A stretch of DNA of 39,631 nucleotides from SVEL01 sp045126475. Lineage in GTDB: Bacteria > Bacillota > Clostridia > Lachnospirales > Lachnospiraceae. Both the position numbers and the translations under genes were made by a program. Shown here one piece after another: positions 17,304 through 25,863 of this stretch. Each line of letters starts with the position of its first letter. Positions within the stretch are counted from its first letter, which is position 1. Below the pieces are notes generated by a model that ran no database searches, had not been told where the DNA came from, and worked only from the letters and a program-made list of their open reading frames with translations. The DNA is taken from assembly GCA_045126475.1 (NCBI GenBank), contig JBGVOL010000032.1:1-39631 (forward strand). The letters are read 5' to 3'.

Positions 17304-17318
17304 ACTATACCTCCCATA

Positions 17319-18287
17319 CTATTTTTCAACTATATCAAGGTTAATCGTATATGTCCTGTCAAGAGATATCTCATTCCTGAGCATTCCACCACAGTCCCCT
17401 TCAATCATAAACTGAACCTTCGTCACTCCGTCTATTTCAGTAAGTGTGTTTACCATTGAATAAAACATTACCCGGGCATCAGCCACCTCAAGCATCAGTT
17501 TATTTACGTTATTTCCCAGATTTACATAACATATTCCGTCCTTTGTAAAAACATTTTTTATCTGCATATCCTGTGGAATTGTTCTGTAGTATCCCTCCTC
17601 CGACGGACCCTGCTTAAGAAGCATAAGTGCAAACATCTCCGGCGACTGACTCTCGTCATATATATACTCCTTGCGGCTCTCTTTGAGCTTGTCACCTTTT
17701 TCATTTGCATAATACAAAGTAACATATTTTTTCATTCCACTGATTTTCAAAAAGTCCTCATACAGGGCAAAACTTTCACCGTTCATGTATCCCATAACAT
17801 TCCCCTGAGAATCTGTCATCGGCTGACCATTAACGGTCATGTACACATAACTCACTTCTTCGACCTGCGTAAGCGTCAGAACAAGGGAGGCCCTAAAAAA
17901 CAGTTGCCCCAAACTATCCATCTCCATATAATTTCCGTCAACTTCAATTTTAACAACCCCATCCGCAATATCAAACTCTATTTTCTTTAATTTATCACCC
18001 TTTGCAGACGTACAGCCATTCTTGGGAGCCGTTTCGAATGCACATATTAATTCTCTTATAATGTCCATATCAGACTGATTTTTATCAGATACATCATATC
18101 CCCATGTTGTCAGACCCGTACCTGATTCATCTATGCAGTAGATATAATAATCATACCCTTTATTATCATCCTCTGCAGTTTTTCTTTCAGCAGGCATCTC
18201 TTTATTGCTGCATCCTGACACAACCATACCGCATACCAAAATCAGTATAATTATTTTCTTTAATTTTGTATTTATCATGTCAATCAT
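17319..18287 (-). CDS. GerMN-domain lipoprotein
   Basis: The 322-residue product starts with a lipoprotein signal (lipobox VVSGC, lipidated C26), so it should sit on the outer face of the membrane. Two repeats of similar layout follow: about 45-165 and 190-322, the second with VTLYYANEKGDKL and GPSEEGYYRTIPQDMQI, which fits GerMN (Pfam family found in GerM and LpqB). GerMN domains occur in sporulation and signalling lipoproteins. GAGGAG lies 6-7 nt before the ATG, overlapping the kinase stop. It comes directly after a response regulator and kinase, the same order as MtrA-MtrB-LpqB of actinobacteria, so it may modulate that kinase. This role is inferred. Confidence 0.82.
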   Translation of the reverse strand: MIDMINTKLKKIIILILVCGMVVSGCSNKEMPAERKTAEDDNKGYDYYIYCIDESGTGLTTWGYDVSDKNQSDMDIIRELICAFETAPKNGCTSAKGDKLKKIEFDIADGVVKIEVDGNYMEMDSLGQLFFRASLVLTLTQVEEVSYVYMTVNGQPMTDSQGNVMGYMNGESFALYEDFLKISGMKKYVTLYYANEKGDKLKESRKEYIYDESQSPEMFALMLLKQGPSEEGYYRTIPQDMQIKNVFTKDGICYVNLGNNVNKLMLEVADARVMFYSMVNTLTEIDGVTKVQFMIEGDCGGMLRNEISLDRTYTINLDIVEK

Positions 18288-18299
18288 GGGCAGCTCCTC

Positions 18300-19724
18300 C
18301 TACGGAACATAGTGAAGGGGGATTCTCACGGTAAATGTACTTCCCTCTCCCTCTTTACTGTATAGCTTTATCTCACCTTTATGAAGATTAACAACAGTAT
18401 TGGTGATGGCAAGTCCCAGACCGGTACCTCCCGTCTCTCTTGAACGGGCTTTGTCTACCCTGTAAAATCTTTCAAATACCTGCATCTGCGATTCTTCAGG
18501 TATACCTATGCCCGAATCTGACACTTTTAAATAAAAATAACTCAAATCTTCATTGAGGGAAACCTTTACCCAGCCGTCAAGTATATTGTACTTTACAGCA
18601 TTTTCAATCAGATTTGTAATAACCATTGTCATCTTTACTTCATCAACTTCTGCGGTAACAGGCTTAAAGTTTTCAAAGATAATCTCTATGTTACGTTTAT
18701 CAGCTATCGGTTTTACTCTCTTTATGACCATCTCCACTATCTCAACGATATTTACCTGTGATACCTTAAGTGCAGATGAATCCTTATTCATTCTAACAAG
18801 TGCCAGAAGATCATTTATAATACTGTTTTCCCTGTCTATCTCAGATGCGATGTCCTGCATAAACTCCTTATACATTTCATTTGGTACATCCTCCTGGGCA
18901 ATAAGTGAATCCGCCAGAACCTTGATGGATGTAATTGGAGTTTTGAGCTCATGAGAAACATTTGAAACAAACTCTTCCCTTGATTCATCAACCTTCCTTA
19001 ATCGAAGTATAACCTCGTCCATACTCTTACAGATGTCATCAATCTCAGTAAAGCCAAGCCTCGTATCATCATCGCCCGACTTACCCGTATCAAGTTCTCT
19101 GATATGTTTTTTCATACGCTTAAACGGAAGTTCCATATAAAATCCGACTGTTACTGCCACGGCAACAATAATGATAAACAATATCATCAATGCCACAATT
19201 ACAATCAGCCTGTTCTCCTTGCCTATATTATTAATGTTTTCTGTCTGAAAATCCAGTAGCAGAACGCCACCCACATCATTTGATCCTGTTAATGCAACAG
19301 CGATTTCTATAGAATTATCTTTTTTGTTATAAACTGCACTGTTATTTCCCTCAAAGCAGCTGACAACAACATCTGATATGCAGGTCTTTCCCGTGTCAAT
19401 GTTGTATGTATCACGTACAATGACAAAATCTTTATTAATAATCATAATTCTGCCATTATCAGAAGCTGTAAGTTCCGTAATACGAGCTTCAACAGCGTCC
19501 GACTTTCCACTCACAAGATAACCGGAAGTCAGTATATCGTTTTTTAAAATAACCGATGCATTTTTCAGCCGTTCAGTCTCGTTTTCAATCATTGTACTTT
19601 CATACCTTGATACAATGAATAAACTTAATAAAGTGACAGGCACAATACCTGCCACAATAATTACAAACACCACCCTGAAACGGAGACTCTTTATCATTTT
19701 CTTCACTTTATCAAGCTTTCCCAT
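18300..19724 (-). CDS. Sensor histidine kinase with HAMP domain
   Basis: The 474-residue product has membrane segments at about 17-39 and 173-196 enclosing an extracytoplasmic sensor domain of about 130 residues, a HAMP linker (about 197-250), HisKA with VSNVSHELKTPITS (phosphoacceptor H258), N-box LIENAVKYN, and G boxes SDSGIGIPEE and GGTGLGLAI. It lacks the PAS domain of WalK. It is encoded 23 nt after the response regulator, its likely partner, and 12 nt before the GerMN lipoprotein, which could touch its external domain. Located between comEA and comEC; the stimulus is unknown. Confidence 0.93.
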   Translation of the reverse strand: MGKLDKVKKMIKSLRFRVVFVIIVAGIVPVTLLSLFIVSRYESTMIENETERLKNASVILKNDILTSGYLVSGKSDAVEARITELTASDNGRIMIINKDFVIVRDTYNIDTGKTCISDVVVSCFEGNNSAVYNKKDNSIEIAVALTGSNDVGGVLLLDFQTENINNIGKENRLIVIVALMILFIIIVAVAVTVGFYMELPFKRMKKHIRELDTGKSGDDDTRLGFTEIDDICKSMDEVILRLRKVDESREEFVSNVSHELKTPITSIKVLADSLIAQEDVPNEMYKEFMQDIASEIDRENSIINDLLALVRMNKDSSALKVSQVNIVEIVEMVIKRVKPIADKRNIEIIFENFKPVTAEVDEVKMTMVITNLIENAVKYNILDGWVKVSLNEDLSYFYLKVSDSGIGIPEESQMQVFERFYRVDKARSRETGGTGLGLAITNTVVNLHKGEIKLYSKEGEGSTFTVRIPLHYVP

Positions 19725-19747
19725 GACTATATATCTCCTTCAGATTT

Positions 19748-20446
19748 TTACTGTTCTCCGTTGCAGAAAAAATATCCTACACCCCACTTAGTGTGCACAA
19801 ATGTAGGCTCACTTGGATTTGCCTCAATCTTTTCCCTTAGTCTTCTGATATGGACATCCACTGTTCTCACATCACCCGGGTATTCGTATCCCCAAACTGT
19901 ATTTAACAGATTTTCACGACTGTAAACCTTATTGGGATTCATAGCCAGAAGTTCAAGTACATCAAACTCCTTTGCCGTAAGATTTATCTCTGTGCCGTCT
20001 ATAAACACTCTTCTTCCGTCCATGTCAAGTTTAAGCGAACCCGACTCAAGGATATTCCCATTTGGTGACTTATCTTTATTCTTGCTGTTTCTTCTTATAA
20101 TGGCCTTTATTCTTGCCTTAACCTCAAGAATGTTAAACGGCTTTGTCATATAATCGTCCGCACCGTACTCAAGTCCGAGAATCTTATCCATATCATCACC
20201 TTTGGCGGTAATCATAATAATCGGAACATCCGAAAATTCCCTGACATGCTGGCACACTTCATATCCGTTCATCTTCGGAAGCATTAAATCAAGGAGAATT
20301 ATATCGTACTCCTTTTCTTTTATGTAATTAACTGCCTCCTCGCCGTCATATGCGCAGTCGACTTCCATGCCGTCCTGCTCGAGACTAAACTTCAATCCTT
20401 TTACGATTAACTTTTCGTCATCAACGACTAAAACTCTGTGTGCCAT
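19748..20446 (-). CDS. OmpR-family response regulator (WalR/MtrA-like)
   Basis: The 232-residue product has a receiver domain with VVDDEKL, phosphoacceptor D53 (IILLDLMLP) and TKPFN, and a C-terminal winged helix with LTAKEFDVLELLAMNPNKVYSREN and VDVHIRRLREKIE. It resembles WalR/MtrA-type regulators of envelope functions, though family likeness alone does not fix the regulon. It starts 9 nt after comEA ends, with AGGAGG overlapping that gap, and precedes its kinase. Location inside the DNA-uptake operon suggests shared expression with comEA and comEC. Confidence 0.92.
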   Translation of the reverse strand: MAHRVLVVDDEKLIVKGLKFSLEQDGMEVDCAYDGEEAVNYIKEKEYDIILLDLMLPKMNGYEVCQHVREFSDVPIIMITAKGDDMDKILGLEYGADDYMTKPFNILEVKARIKAIIRRNSKNKDKSPNGNILESGSLKLDMDGRRVFIDGTEINLTAKEFDVLELLAMNPNKVYSRENLLNTVWGYEYPGDVRTVDVHIRRLREKIEANPSEPTFVHTKWGVGYFFCNGEQ

Positions 20447-20455
20447 CTTTTCCTC

Positions 20456-21067
20456 CTACTTAATGCAGATATAATCTTTTATTTTCTCAAAAGCCGCTTC
20501 TTTGATGCCTGAAACCTTCATGATATCTTCAACGGAAGAAAAATATCCGTTCTGCTCCCTATATGCAATAATACTCTCCGCACGGCTCTCGCCTATTCCC
20601 GGAAGGGTCATAAGACTTTCCTTAGTCGCTGTGTTGATGTTTATCAACTTTTCCGTGTCATTTGAATCCTTTTGAACCAAATCTGAATCTCCAGAAGCTG
20701 TAGCAGTCTCATCAAGAGAATATATTCTGATTTTTTGTCCGTCATCAAGGACCTTGGCAAGATTTAAAAACTGCTCATCCGCGCCTTCCGCAAAACCTCC
20801 TGCTGCCGCAACAGCCTCATATACGCGACTCCCTTCAGGCAGCATATACACACCCGGATTTATCACATAACCTGAAACATGCACACAAATCTTTTTGCCG
20901 CAATCTGACATAGCAACACTGTTTGTCTCATCTGCCGTTGTCTGCGTACTTTCCTCTTCCCCGGCGGAAATCACCACACCTTCCGAACTTCTCTCGCAGC
21001 TGTACACCAGACCTGATATACATACAAACAAAACAATTATCACATACCGTATATATTTTTTTATCAT
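20456..21067 (-). CDS. comEA: ComEA-type DNA-binding protein (SLBB plus helix-hairpin-helix)
   Basis: The 203-residue product has an N-terminal membrane anchor or lipoprotein signal (residues 7-24, possible lipobox VYSC with C24), an SLBB domain at about 61-118 (VHVSGYVINPGVYML), a flexible linker, and a double helix-hairpin-helix at about 141-203 (ININTATKESLMTLPGIG, then IMKVSGI). ComEA binds incoming double-stranded DNA on the cell surface and hands it to the ComEC channel. The architecture and length match Firmicute ComEA. It is the first gene of the operon that ends with comEC. No comEB, comF or pilin genes are visible, and actual competence is not shown. Confidence 0.9.
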   Translation of the reverse strand: MIKKYIRYVIIVLFVCISGLVYSCERSSEGVVISAGEEESTQTTADETNSVAMSDCGKKICVHVSGYVINPGVYMLPEGSRVYEAVAAAGGFAEGADEQFLNLAKVLDDGQKIRIYSLDETATASGDSDLVQKDSNDTEKLININTATKESLMTLPGIGESRAESIIAYREQNGYFSSVEDIMKVSGIKEAAFEKIKDYICIK

Positions 21068-21075
21068 TATGCCTC

Positions 21076-21102
21076 CTTATGAACCGATTACTTATTCATA
21101 AG
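21076..21102 (-). promoter_or_regulatory. Hairpin abutting the comEA ribosome binding site
   Basis: CTTATGAA (21076-21083) pairs exactly with TTCATAAG (21095-21102). Its edge overlaps the GGAGG (21072-21076 on the minus strand), so folding could affect ribosome access to comEA. Confidence 0.45.
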
Positions 21103-21131
21103 AAGATTTACATCAAACAATCCACCGTACT

Positions 21132-21160
21132 ATTGTAACCAATTTTTAAAGATTTTACAA
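21132..21160 (-). promoter_or_regulatory. Promoter of the comEA-comEC operon
   Basis: On the minus strand, TTGTAA (21155-21160) and TACAAT (21132-21137) are 17 bp apart. It lies between argB and comEA and would make the com transcript independent of argCJB. Confidence 0.6.
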
Positions 21161-21181
21161 CATTTATTTTATATTTTCAGA

Positions 21182-22084
21182 TTACTGTTCATTGTAAAAT
21201 TTTGCATCTTCATCATTTAAAATAGCCGTTCCGATACCTTTGTTCGTGAAGATTTCAAGAAGGAGACAGTGAAGTATGCGTCCGTCAAGTATATGTACTC
21301 TTGAAACACCGTTTAATATGGCATCTATACAGTTATTAAGTTTCGGAAGCATTCCTCCTCCGATATTTCCTCCGCCAATCAATTCCTTTGCCTCACTTAT
21401 ACGAAGCTCTGAAATAAGTGTGGAAGGGTCCTTCGGATCCTTATATACACCCTCGATATCTGTAAGGAATGCAAGTTTTTCAGCCTTTACTGCCCTGGCA
21501 ATTGCACATGCCGCATCATCAGCATTAATATTATATGAATGGAAGCTGTCATCAAGTCCTATAGGGCTTACAATAGGAAGATAATCCTTCTCAAGCAAAT
21601 CAAACAGAATCTTCGGGTCAACATCTGTAACTTCTCCTACATATCCTATATCCTCACCGTTTGAATACTTCTTTGTACATGTAAGCATCTTTCCGTCTTT
21701 ACCACTGATTGATATAGCTTTTACACCCAGTTCCTCAACAAGTGAAACAAGCTGTTTTCCCACCTTTCCGAGAACCATCTCGGCAATCTCCATTGTAGGC
21801 TCATCGGTAACACGAAGTCCGTTAATAAACTTTGGCTCCATACCTGAACGCTCTACCCACTTGCTTATTTCCTTTCCGCCTCCGTGAACGATAATCGGCT
21901 TAAAACCAACAAGCTTTAAAAGTGTAACGTCCTTTATGACATTTCTTTTAAGTTCCTCGTCAACCATTGCACTTCCGCCGTACTTTACAACAATTATCTT
22001 TCTGTTAAAACGCTGTATGTACGGTAATGCTTCTATAAGGACATTAGCCTTTTCCTGCCATGTTTCCATTTCTTTCTCAATCAT
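21182..22084 (-). CDS. argB: Acetylglutamate kinase
   Basis: It phosphorylates N-acetylglutamate, the second step of arginine synthesis, in the cytoplasm. The 300-residue product carries the amino-acid-kinase motifs VVKYGGSAM and IVHGGGKEISKW, and the ATP-binding LTDIEGVYKDP. An N-terminal extension of about 25 residues before the first strand (ETWQEKANVLIEALPYIQRF) matches the mobile helix of arginine-inhibited hexameric enzymes, which fits the presence of the cyclic-pathway enzyme ArgJ. GGAG precedes the ATG. Third gene of argC-argJ-argB, separated from argJ by a long inverted repeat. Confidence 0.97.
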   Translation of the reverse strand: MIEKEMETWQEKANVLIEALPYIQRFNRKIIVVKYGGSAMVDEELKRNVIKDVTLLKLVGFKPIIVHGGGKEISKWVERSGMEPKFINGLRVTDEPTMEIAEMVLGKVGKQLVSLVEELGVKAISISGKDGKMLTCTKKYSNGEDIGYVGEVTDVDPKILFDLLEKDYLPIVSPIGLDDSFHSYNINADDAACAIARAVKAEKLAFLTDIEGVYKDPKDPSTLISELRISEAKELIGGGNIGGGMLPKLNNCIDAILNGVSRVHILDGRILHCLLLEIFTNKGIGTAILNDEDAKFYNEQ

Positions 22085-22127
22085 GATTTTGTCTCCTTTG
22101 GTTTTGTTTTTTTTCCTTACTTCTTAC

Positions 22128-22204
22128 GTGTTAAACTCGTCACATAGCTGCGAATATTCATTCAAGCATGAATATTCGCAGCTGCGTGACTCGTTGTTTA
22201 ACAC
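22128..22204. repeat. Long imperfect inverted repeat between argJ and argB
   Basis: The arms 22128-22161 and 22168-22204 flank a 6-nt loop. The inner 16 bp are perfect (AGCTGCGAATATTCAT and complement); further pairing with a few mismatches or bulges extends out to GTGTTAAAC and GTTTAACAC. The outer end reaches the argJ stop codon. No T-tract follows on the minus strand, so it is not a standard terminator. It may cause partial termination, processing or stabilisation of the arg mRNA, or be a dispersed repeat. Confidence 0.8.
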
Positions 22205-23430
22205 TAACTCCTGTAGTCTGCATTGATGCTTATGTACTCATGTGTCAAATCACAACCCCATGCCGTAGCTTCGCTGCTACCCATTTTAATGTCAGCGACT
22301 GCTGTAATCTCCGGCTGCGAGAGAATCTCTGTTGCTTTCTCCTCACTGTACCCGGTAGAAATACCGTTCTCAACTATCTTAAGTTCTCCTGCACTGCTCT
22401 TAAAGTAAATGTCTACCTTCTCCGGGTCAAATTCTGCTCCTGAATATCCCATGGCACAAAGGATTCTTCCCCAGTTTGCATCATGACCTGCTATGGCTGT
22501 TTTTACAAGATTTGATGTGACAATTGACTTTGCAATGGTAACCGCCTGTTCCTTATTCTCAGCTCCGGTAACCTTAACCTCAAAAAGCGCCGTTGCTCCC
22601 TCGCCGTCACCTGCCATCTGTTTTGCAAGATATGTATTTACTGCCAGAAGGGCATCTGAAAACTTCTTGAAATCTTCATCTTCTTCCGTAATCTCTTTGT
22701 TTCCGGCAAGTCCGTTTGCAAGAACAAGCATTGTATCGTTTGTTGATGTATCTCTGTCAACAGAAACCATATTGAATGTATCCTGTACATTTGCCTTAAC
22801 TGCCTTTGTGAGCATTTCCTTTGAAATATTCACATCAGTTGTCACAAACGCAAGCATTGTACACATATTAGGGTGTATCATTCCCGAACCCTTACACATG
22901 CCACCTATTGTAACCGTCTTTCCGTCAATTTCAATCTCAAATGCAATTTCCTTTGAGTGGGTATCAGTTGTCATTATGGCCTCAGCCGCCAGCGTACCGT
23001 CTTCCACCGTATCACCGAGCATCGGTGTCATAAGCTTAATACCCTCTGTAATCTTATCAATAGGAAGCTGCGCTCCTATAACACCTGTAGAACCTACAAG
23101 AACAGCATTTTCCGGAATATTAAGACACTCTCCCGCTGCTTTTGCAGTAAGTCCGCAATACTCATAACCCTGCCTTCCTGTACACGCATTGGCAATGCCG
23201 CTGTTTACAACTACCGCCTGAACATACGGACTATTCTCGACAACATCCATATCATACTTTACACATGCTGCCTTAACCACATTTTTTGTAAATGTTCCCG
23301 CTACTTTACATGGCTCTTTGCTATATACAAGTGCCATATCCTTCTTCTCGCTCTTCTTTTTTATTCCCACTGCAAGACCCGTTGCACTAAATCCCTGTGC
23401 CGCAGTTACTCCGCCAACTATCTGCTTCAT
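22204..23430 (-). CDS. argJ: Bifunctional glutamate N-acetyltransferase / amino-acid N-acetyltransferase
   Basis: It transfers the acetyl group from N-acetylornithine to glutamate, recycling it in the cyclic arginine pathway; some members also use acetyl-CoA. The 408-residue precursor should cleave itself before the conserved threonine, T191, in GSGMIHPNMCTMLAF. The residue before it is Cys rather than the more common Ala or Gly. The SGIANACTG and HDANWGR blocks and the C-terminal SxxYRS end are intact. It follows argC by 22 nt with GGAG before its ATG. Confidence 0.97.
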   Translation of the reverse strand: MKQIVGGVTAAQGFSATGLAVGIKKKSEKKDMALVYSKEPCKVAGTFTKNVVKAACVKYDMDVVENSPYVQAVVVNSGIANACTGRQGYEYCGLTAKAAGECLNIPENAVLVGSTGVIGAQLPIDKITEGIKLMTPMLGDTVEDGTLAAEAIMTTDTHSKEIAFEIEIDGKTVTIGGMCKGSGMIHPNMCTMLAFVTTDVNISKEMLTKAVKANVQDTFNMVSVDRDTSTNDTMLVLANGLAGNKEITEEDEDFKKFSDALLAVNTYLAKQMAGDGEGATALFEVKVTGAENKEQAVTIAKSIVTSNLVKTAIAGHDANWGRILCAMGYSGAEFDPEKVDIYFKSSAGELKIVENGISTGYSEEKATEILSQPEITAVADIKMGSSEATAWGCDLTHEYISINADYRS

Positions 23431-23452
23431 AATTCACATCTCCTTCTATGTA

Positions 23453-24400
23453 TTATAACTGTAATCCCTTTGTCATATCGCAGCCAAGTACCAGATTCAT
23501 GCACTCAATGGCTGCTCCCGATGCACCTTTTCCAAGATTGTCAAACTGTGATGTTATCACAATACGTTCTTCATTGCCGGTAACATATATTTTAAGTCCG
23601 TCCCATCCTGATAAGCCGTTTCCTGCAATAAATCCTGTTGCCGCCACTTCATCATCAGCTGCGCTGACACGGATAAACGGCTGGTCTTTGTAATATTCCC
23701 CATAATATGCCAATAAGCTTTCAGGTGTTTCCTTCTTTCCAAGCATATCCGCATAAAGTGGTACGGATACTACCATTCCGCTGTAGTAATCATCTACAAT
23801 AGGTGAAAAAAGCGGTGTCCTCATCAGTCCCGTTATCTTCTGCATTTCTTTCAAGTGCTTATGCTGCTGAGTAAGCGCATACTGCCTTCCCGATGAAAAT
23901 TCCTTTGGTCTGTCCTCGCTCTCATAGACTGCAATTGCTTTCTTTCCTGCACCACTGTAGCCAGAAAGTCCGAAACAGCTTACGGGATAATCCTTCGGAA
24001 GGATACCTCCTGCAACAAGCGGATATATTAGTGAAATAAATCCTGTGGCATAGCAGCCCGGCACTGCAATACGTTTCCCTTTAATAATCTTTTCCTTATG
24101 CTCCTTTGAGAGTTCCGGAAAACCGTAGGCCCATCCATCTTCTGTCCGATGTGCCGTAGATGTATCAATTATCACTACATTTTCATTTTCCACCAGTGAT
24201 ACCGACTCCTTTGCCGCTGCATCAGGCAGGCATAAAAATGTAATATCCGAAGCATTTATTAACTTTTTTCTCTCTTCCGGGTCTTTTCTTAATTCCTGAT
24301 TTATCTTTAATAATTCAATATCATCACGTCCCTGAAAACGTTCATGAATACGAAGTCCTGTTGTTCCTTCACTTCCGTCAATGAATATTTTTGTTTTCAT
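23453..24400 (-). CDS. argC: N-acetyl-gamma-glutamyl-phosphate reductase (type 2)
   Basis: It reduces N-acetylglutamyl phosphate to the semialdehyde with NADPH, the third step of arginine synthesis. The 315-residue length and the start IFIDGSEGTTGLRIHERF identify the shorter type 2 ArgC rather than the 340-350-residue type 1. The catalytic cysteine is C116 in VPGCYATG. It is the first gene of argC-argJ-argB, with GGAGG before the ATG and its own promoter divergent from argG. Confidence 0.96.
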   Translation of the reverse strand: MKTKIFIDGSEGTTGLRIHERFQGRDDIELLKINQELRKDPEERKKLINASDITFLCLPDAAAKESVSLVENENVVIIDTSTAHRTEDGWAYGFPELSKEHKEKIIKGKRIAVPGCYATGFISLIYPLVAGGILPKDYPVSCFGLSGYSGAGKKAIAVYESEDRPKEFSSGRQYALTQQHKHLKEMQKITGLMRTPLFSPIVDDYYSGMVVSVPLYADMLGKKETPESLLAYYGEYYKDQPFIRVSAADDEVAATGFIAGNGLSGWDGLKIYVTGNEERIVITSQFDNLGKGASGAAIECMNLVLGCDMTKGLQL

Positions 24401-24433
24401 ATCCGTACCTCCTGTATATGTTTGGCTCGTTAC

Positions 24434-24451
24434 TTTTCATAATTATACATA
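24434..24451 (-). promoter_or_regulatory. Candidate ARG box over the argC -10
   Basis: Read on the minus strand, TATGTATAATTATGAAAA matches the 18-bp ARG box consensus (TNTGAATWWWWATTCANW) at 15 of 18 positions. It overlaps the argC -10 hexamer, a position suited to ArgR repression. It is weaker than the site in front of argG. Confidence 0.45.
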
Positions 24452-24470
24452 GCTTCTGTATATCATGCAA
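24442..24470 (-). promoter_or_regulatory. argCJB promoter
   Basis: On the minus strand, TTGCAT (24465-24470) and a perfect TATAAT (24442-24447) are 17 bp apart. The leader before argC is about 35 nt. Confidence 0.75.
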
Positions 24471-24511
24471 GTACTTTTTACAAAAAATATCCTTATTTCA
24501 TAAAAAAACTC

Positions 24512-24540
24512 TTGCATATTCTTTAAATCTAGAGTATATT
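24512..24540 (+). promoter_or_regulatory. argG promoter
   Basis: TTGCAT (24512-24517) and TATATT (24535-24540) are 17 bp apart, using the same -35 as the divergent argC promoter. The leader to argG is about 90 nt and contains the ARG box. Confidence 0.65.
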
Positions 24541-24579
24541 AATTCTAGTTTTCACACACACATAGTTTTATGCATTCAT

Positions 24580-24597
24580 TTTGAATTTTTATTCATA
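24580..24597 (+). promoter_or_regulatory. ARG box (ArgR operator) in the argG leader
   Basis: TTTGAATTTTTATTCATA fits every position of the ARG box consensus TNTGAATWWWWATTCANW. It starts about 33 bp downstream of the predicted argG transcription start, so ArgR bound there would block elongation or, if it also contacts upstream half-sites such as ATTCA at 24574-24578, cover the leader. No argR gene is in the window. Confidence 0.75.
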
Positions 24598-24636
24598 TTT
24601 TTGCATAAAATCACATTATATTAGGAGGATTATTTC

Positions 24637-25863
24637 ATGAAAGAAAAAGTTGTTTTAGCTTACTCAGGCGGACTTGATACTACTGCCATCATTCCATGGT
24701 TAAAGGAAAATTTTGATTACGAAGTTATCTGCTGCTGTGTAGACTGTGGTCAGGGAAATGAGTTAGATGGTCTTGACGAGAGAGCAAAGTTATCAGGAGC
24801 TTCAAAGTTATACATAGAGAATATTGTTGATGAGTTCTGCGATGAATACATTATGCCATGCGTACAGGCTGGTGCTGTATACGAGAACAAGTACTTACTT
24901 GGTACTTCTATGGCTCGTCCGGCTATCGCAAAGAGACTTGTTGAAATCGCTCGTAAGGAAGGTGCTGTTGCTATTTGTCACGGTGCTACAGGAAAAGGAA
25001 ACGACCAGATTCGTTTTGAGCTTGGCATCAAAGCATTGGCTCCAGACATTAAGATTATCGCTCCATGGAGAATGAATGACCTCTGGAAGATGGATTCACG
25101 TGAAGCAGAAATCGAGTACTGCAAGCAGCACGGCATTGACCTTCCATTTGGCACAGATTCAAGCTACAGCCGTGACCGTAACTTATGGCACATCAGCCAC
25201 GAGGGTCTCGAGCTTGAGGATCCTGCAAACGAGCCAAACTACGATCACTTATTAGTTTTAGGTGTTTCACCTGAGAAAGCTCCAGATGAAGGCGAATATA
25301 TTACAATGAAATTTGAGAAGGGTGTTCCTACTTCATTAAACGGAAAAGAGATGAAGGTTTCTGAAATTATCACTGAGTTAAACAAACTTGGTGGCAAGCA
25401 TGGTATCGGTATCATTGATATTGTTGAAAACCGTGTTGTTGGTATGAAATCACGTGGTGTATATGAGACACCAGGTGGAACAATCCTCATGGAGGCTCAC
25501 AAGCAGCTTGAAGAGCTTGTACTTGACAGAGCTACAATGGAAACAAAGAAGGATATGGGAAATAAGTTCTCTCAGATAGTTTACGAAGGAAAGTGGTTCA
25601 CACCATTACGTGAGGCTGTTCAGGCATTTGTTACATCAACACAGGAGTATGTAACAGGTGAAGTTAAAATGAAGCTTTACAAGGGTAACATCATAAAGGC
25701 TGGTACTACTTCTCCATACTCACTTTACAATGAGTCACTTGCAAGCTTCACAACTGGTGATTTATATGACCACAATGATGCATCAGGCTTCATCACATTG
25801 TTCGGACTTCCACTTAAGGTTCGCGCAATGAAACTTGCCGAAGTTGAAAGCAAAAAGAACTAA
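24637..25863 (+). CDS. argG: Argininosuccinate synthase
   Basis: It joins citrulline and aspartate using ATP to give argininosuccinate, which ArgH then splits. The 408-residue product has the PP-loop AYSGGLDTT at 8-16. The GATGKGNDQIRFE, DLPFGTDSSYSRDRNLWH and SLYNESLASF blocks are intact and the length is normal. AGGAGG lies before the ATG. It is monocistronic on the plus strand, divergent from argCJB, and uses a more optimised codon set (TTA, GGT, GCT) than its neighbours, which suggests high expression. Confidence 0.97.
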   Translation: MKEKVVLAYSGGLDTTAIIPWLKENFDYEVICCCVDCGQGNELDGLDERAKLSGASKLYIENIVDEFCDEYIMPCVQAGAVYENKYLLGTSMARPAIAKRLVEIARKEGAVAICHGATGKGNDQIRFELGIKALAPDIKIIAPWRMNDLWKMDSREAEIEYCKQHGIDLPFGTDSSYSRDRNLWHISHEGLELEDPANEPNYDHLLVLGVSPEKAPDEGEYITMKFEKGVPTSLNGKEMKVSEIITELNKLGGKHGIGIIDIVENRVVGMKSRGVYETPGGTILMEAHKQLEELVLDRATMETKKDMGNKFSQIVYEGKWFTPLREAVQAFVTSTQEYVTGEVKMKLYKGNIIKAGTTSPYSLYNESLASFTTGDLYDHNDASGFITLFGLPLKVRAMKLAEVESKKN

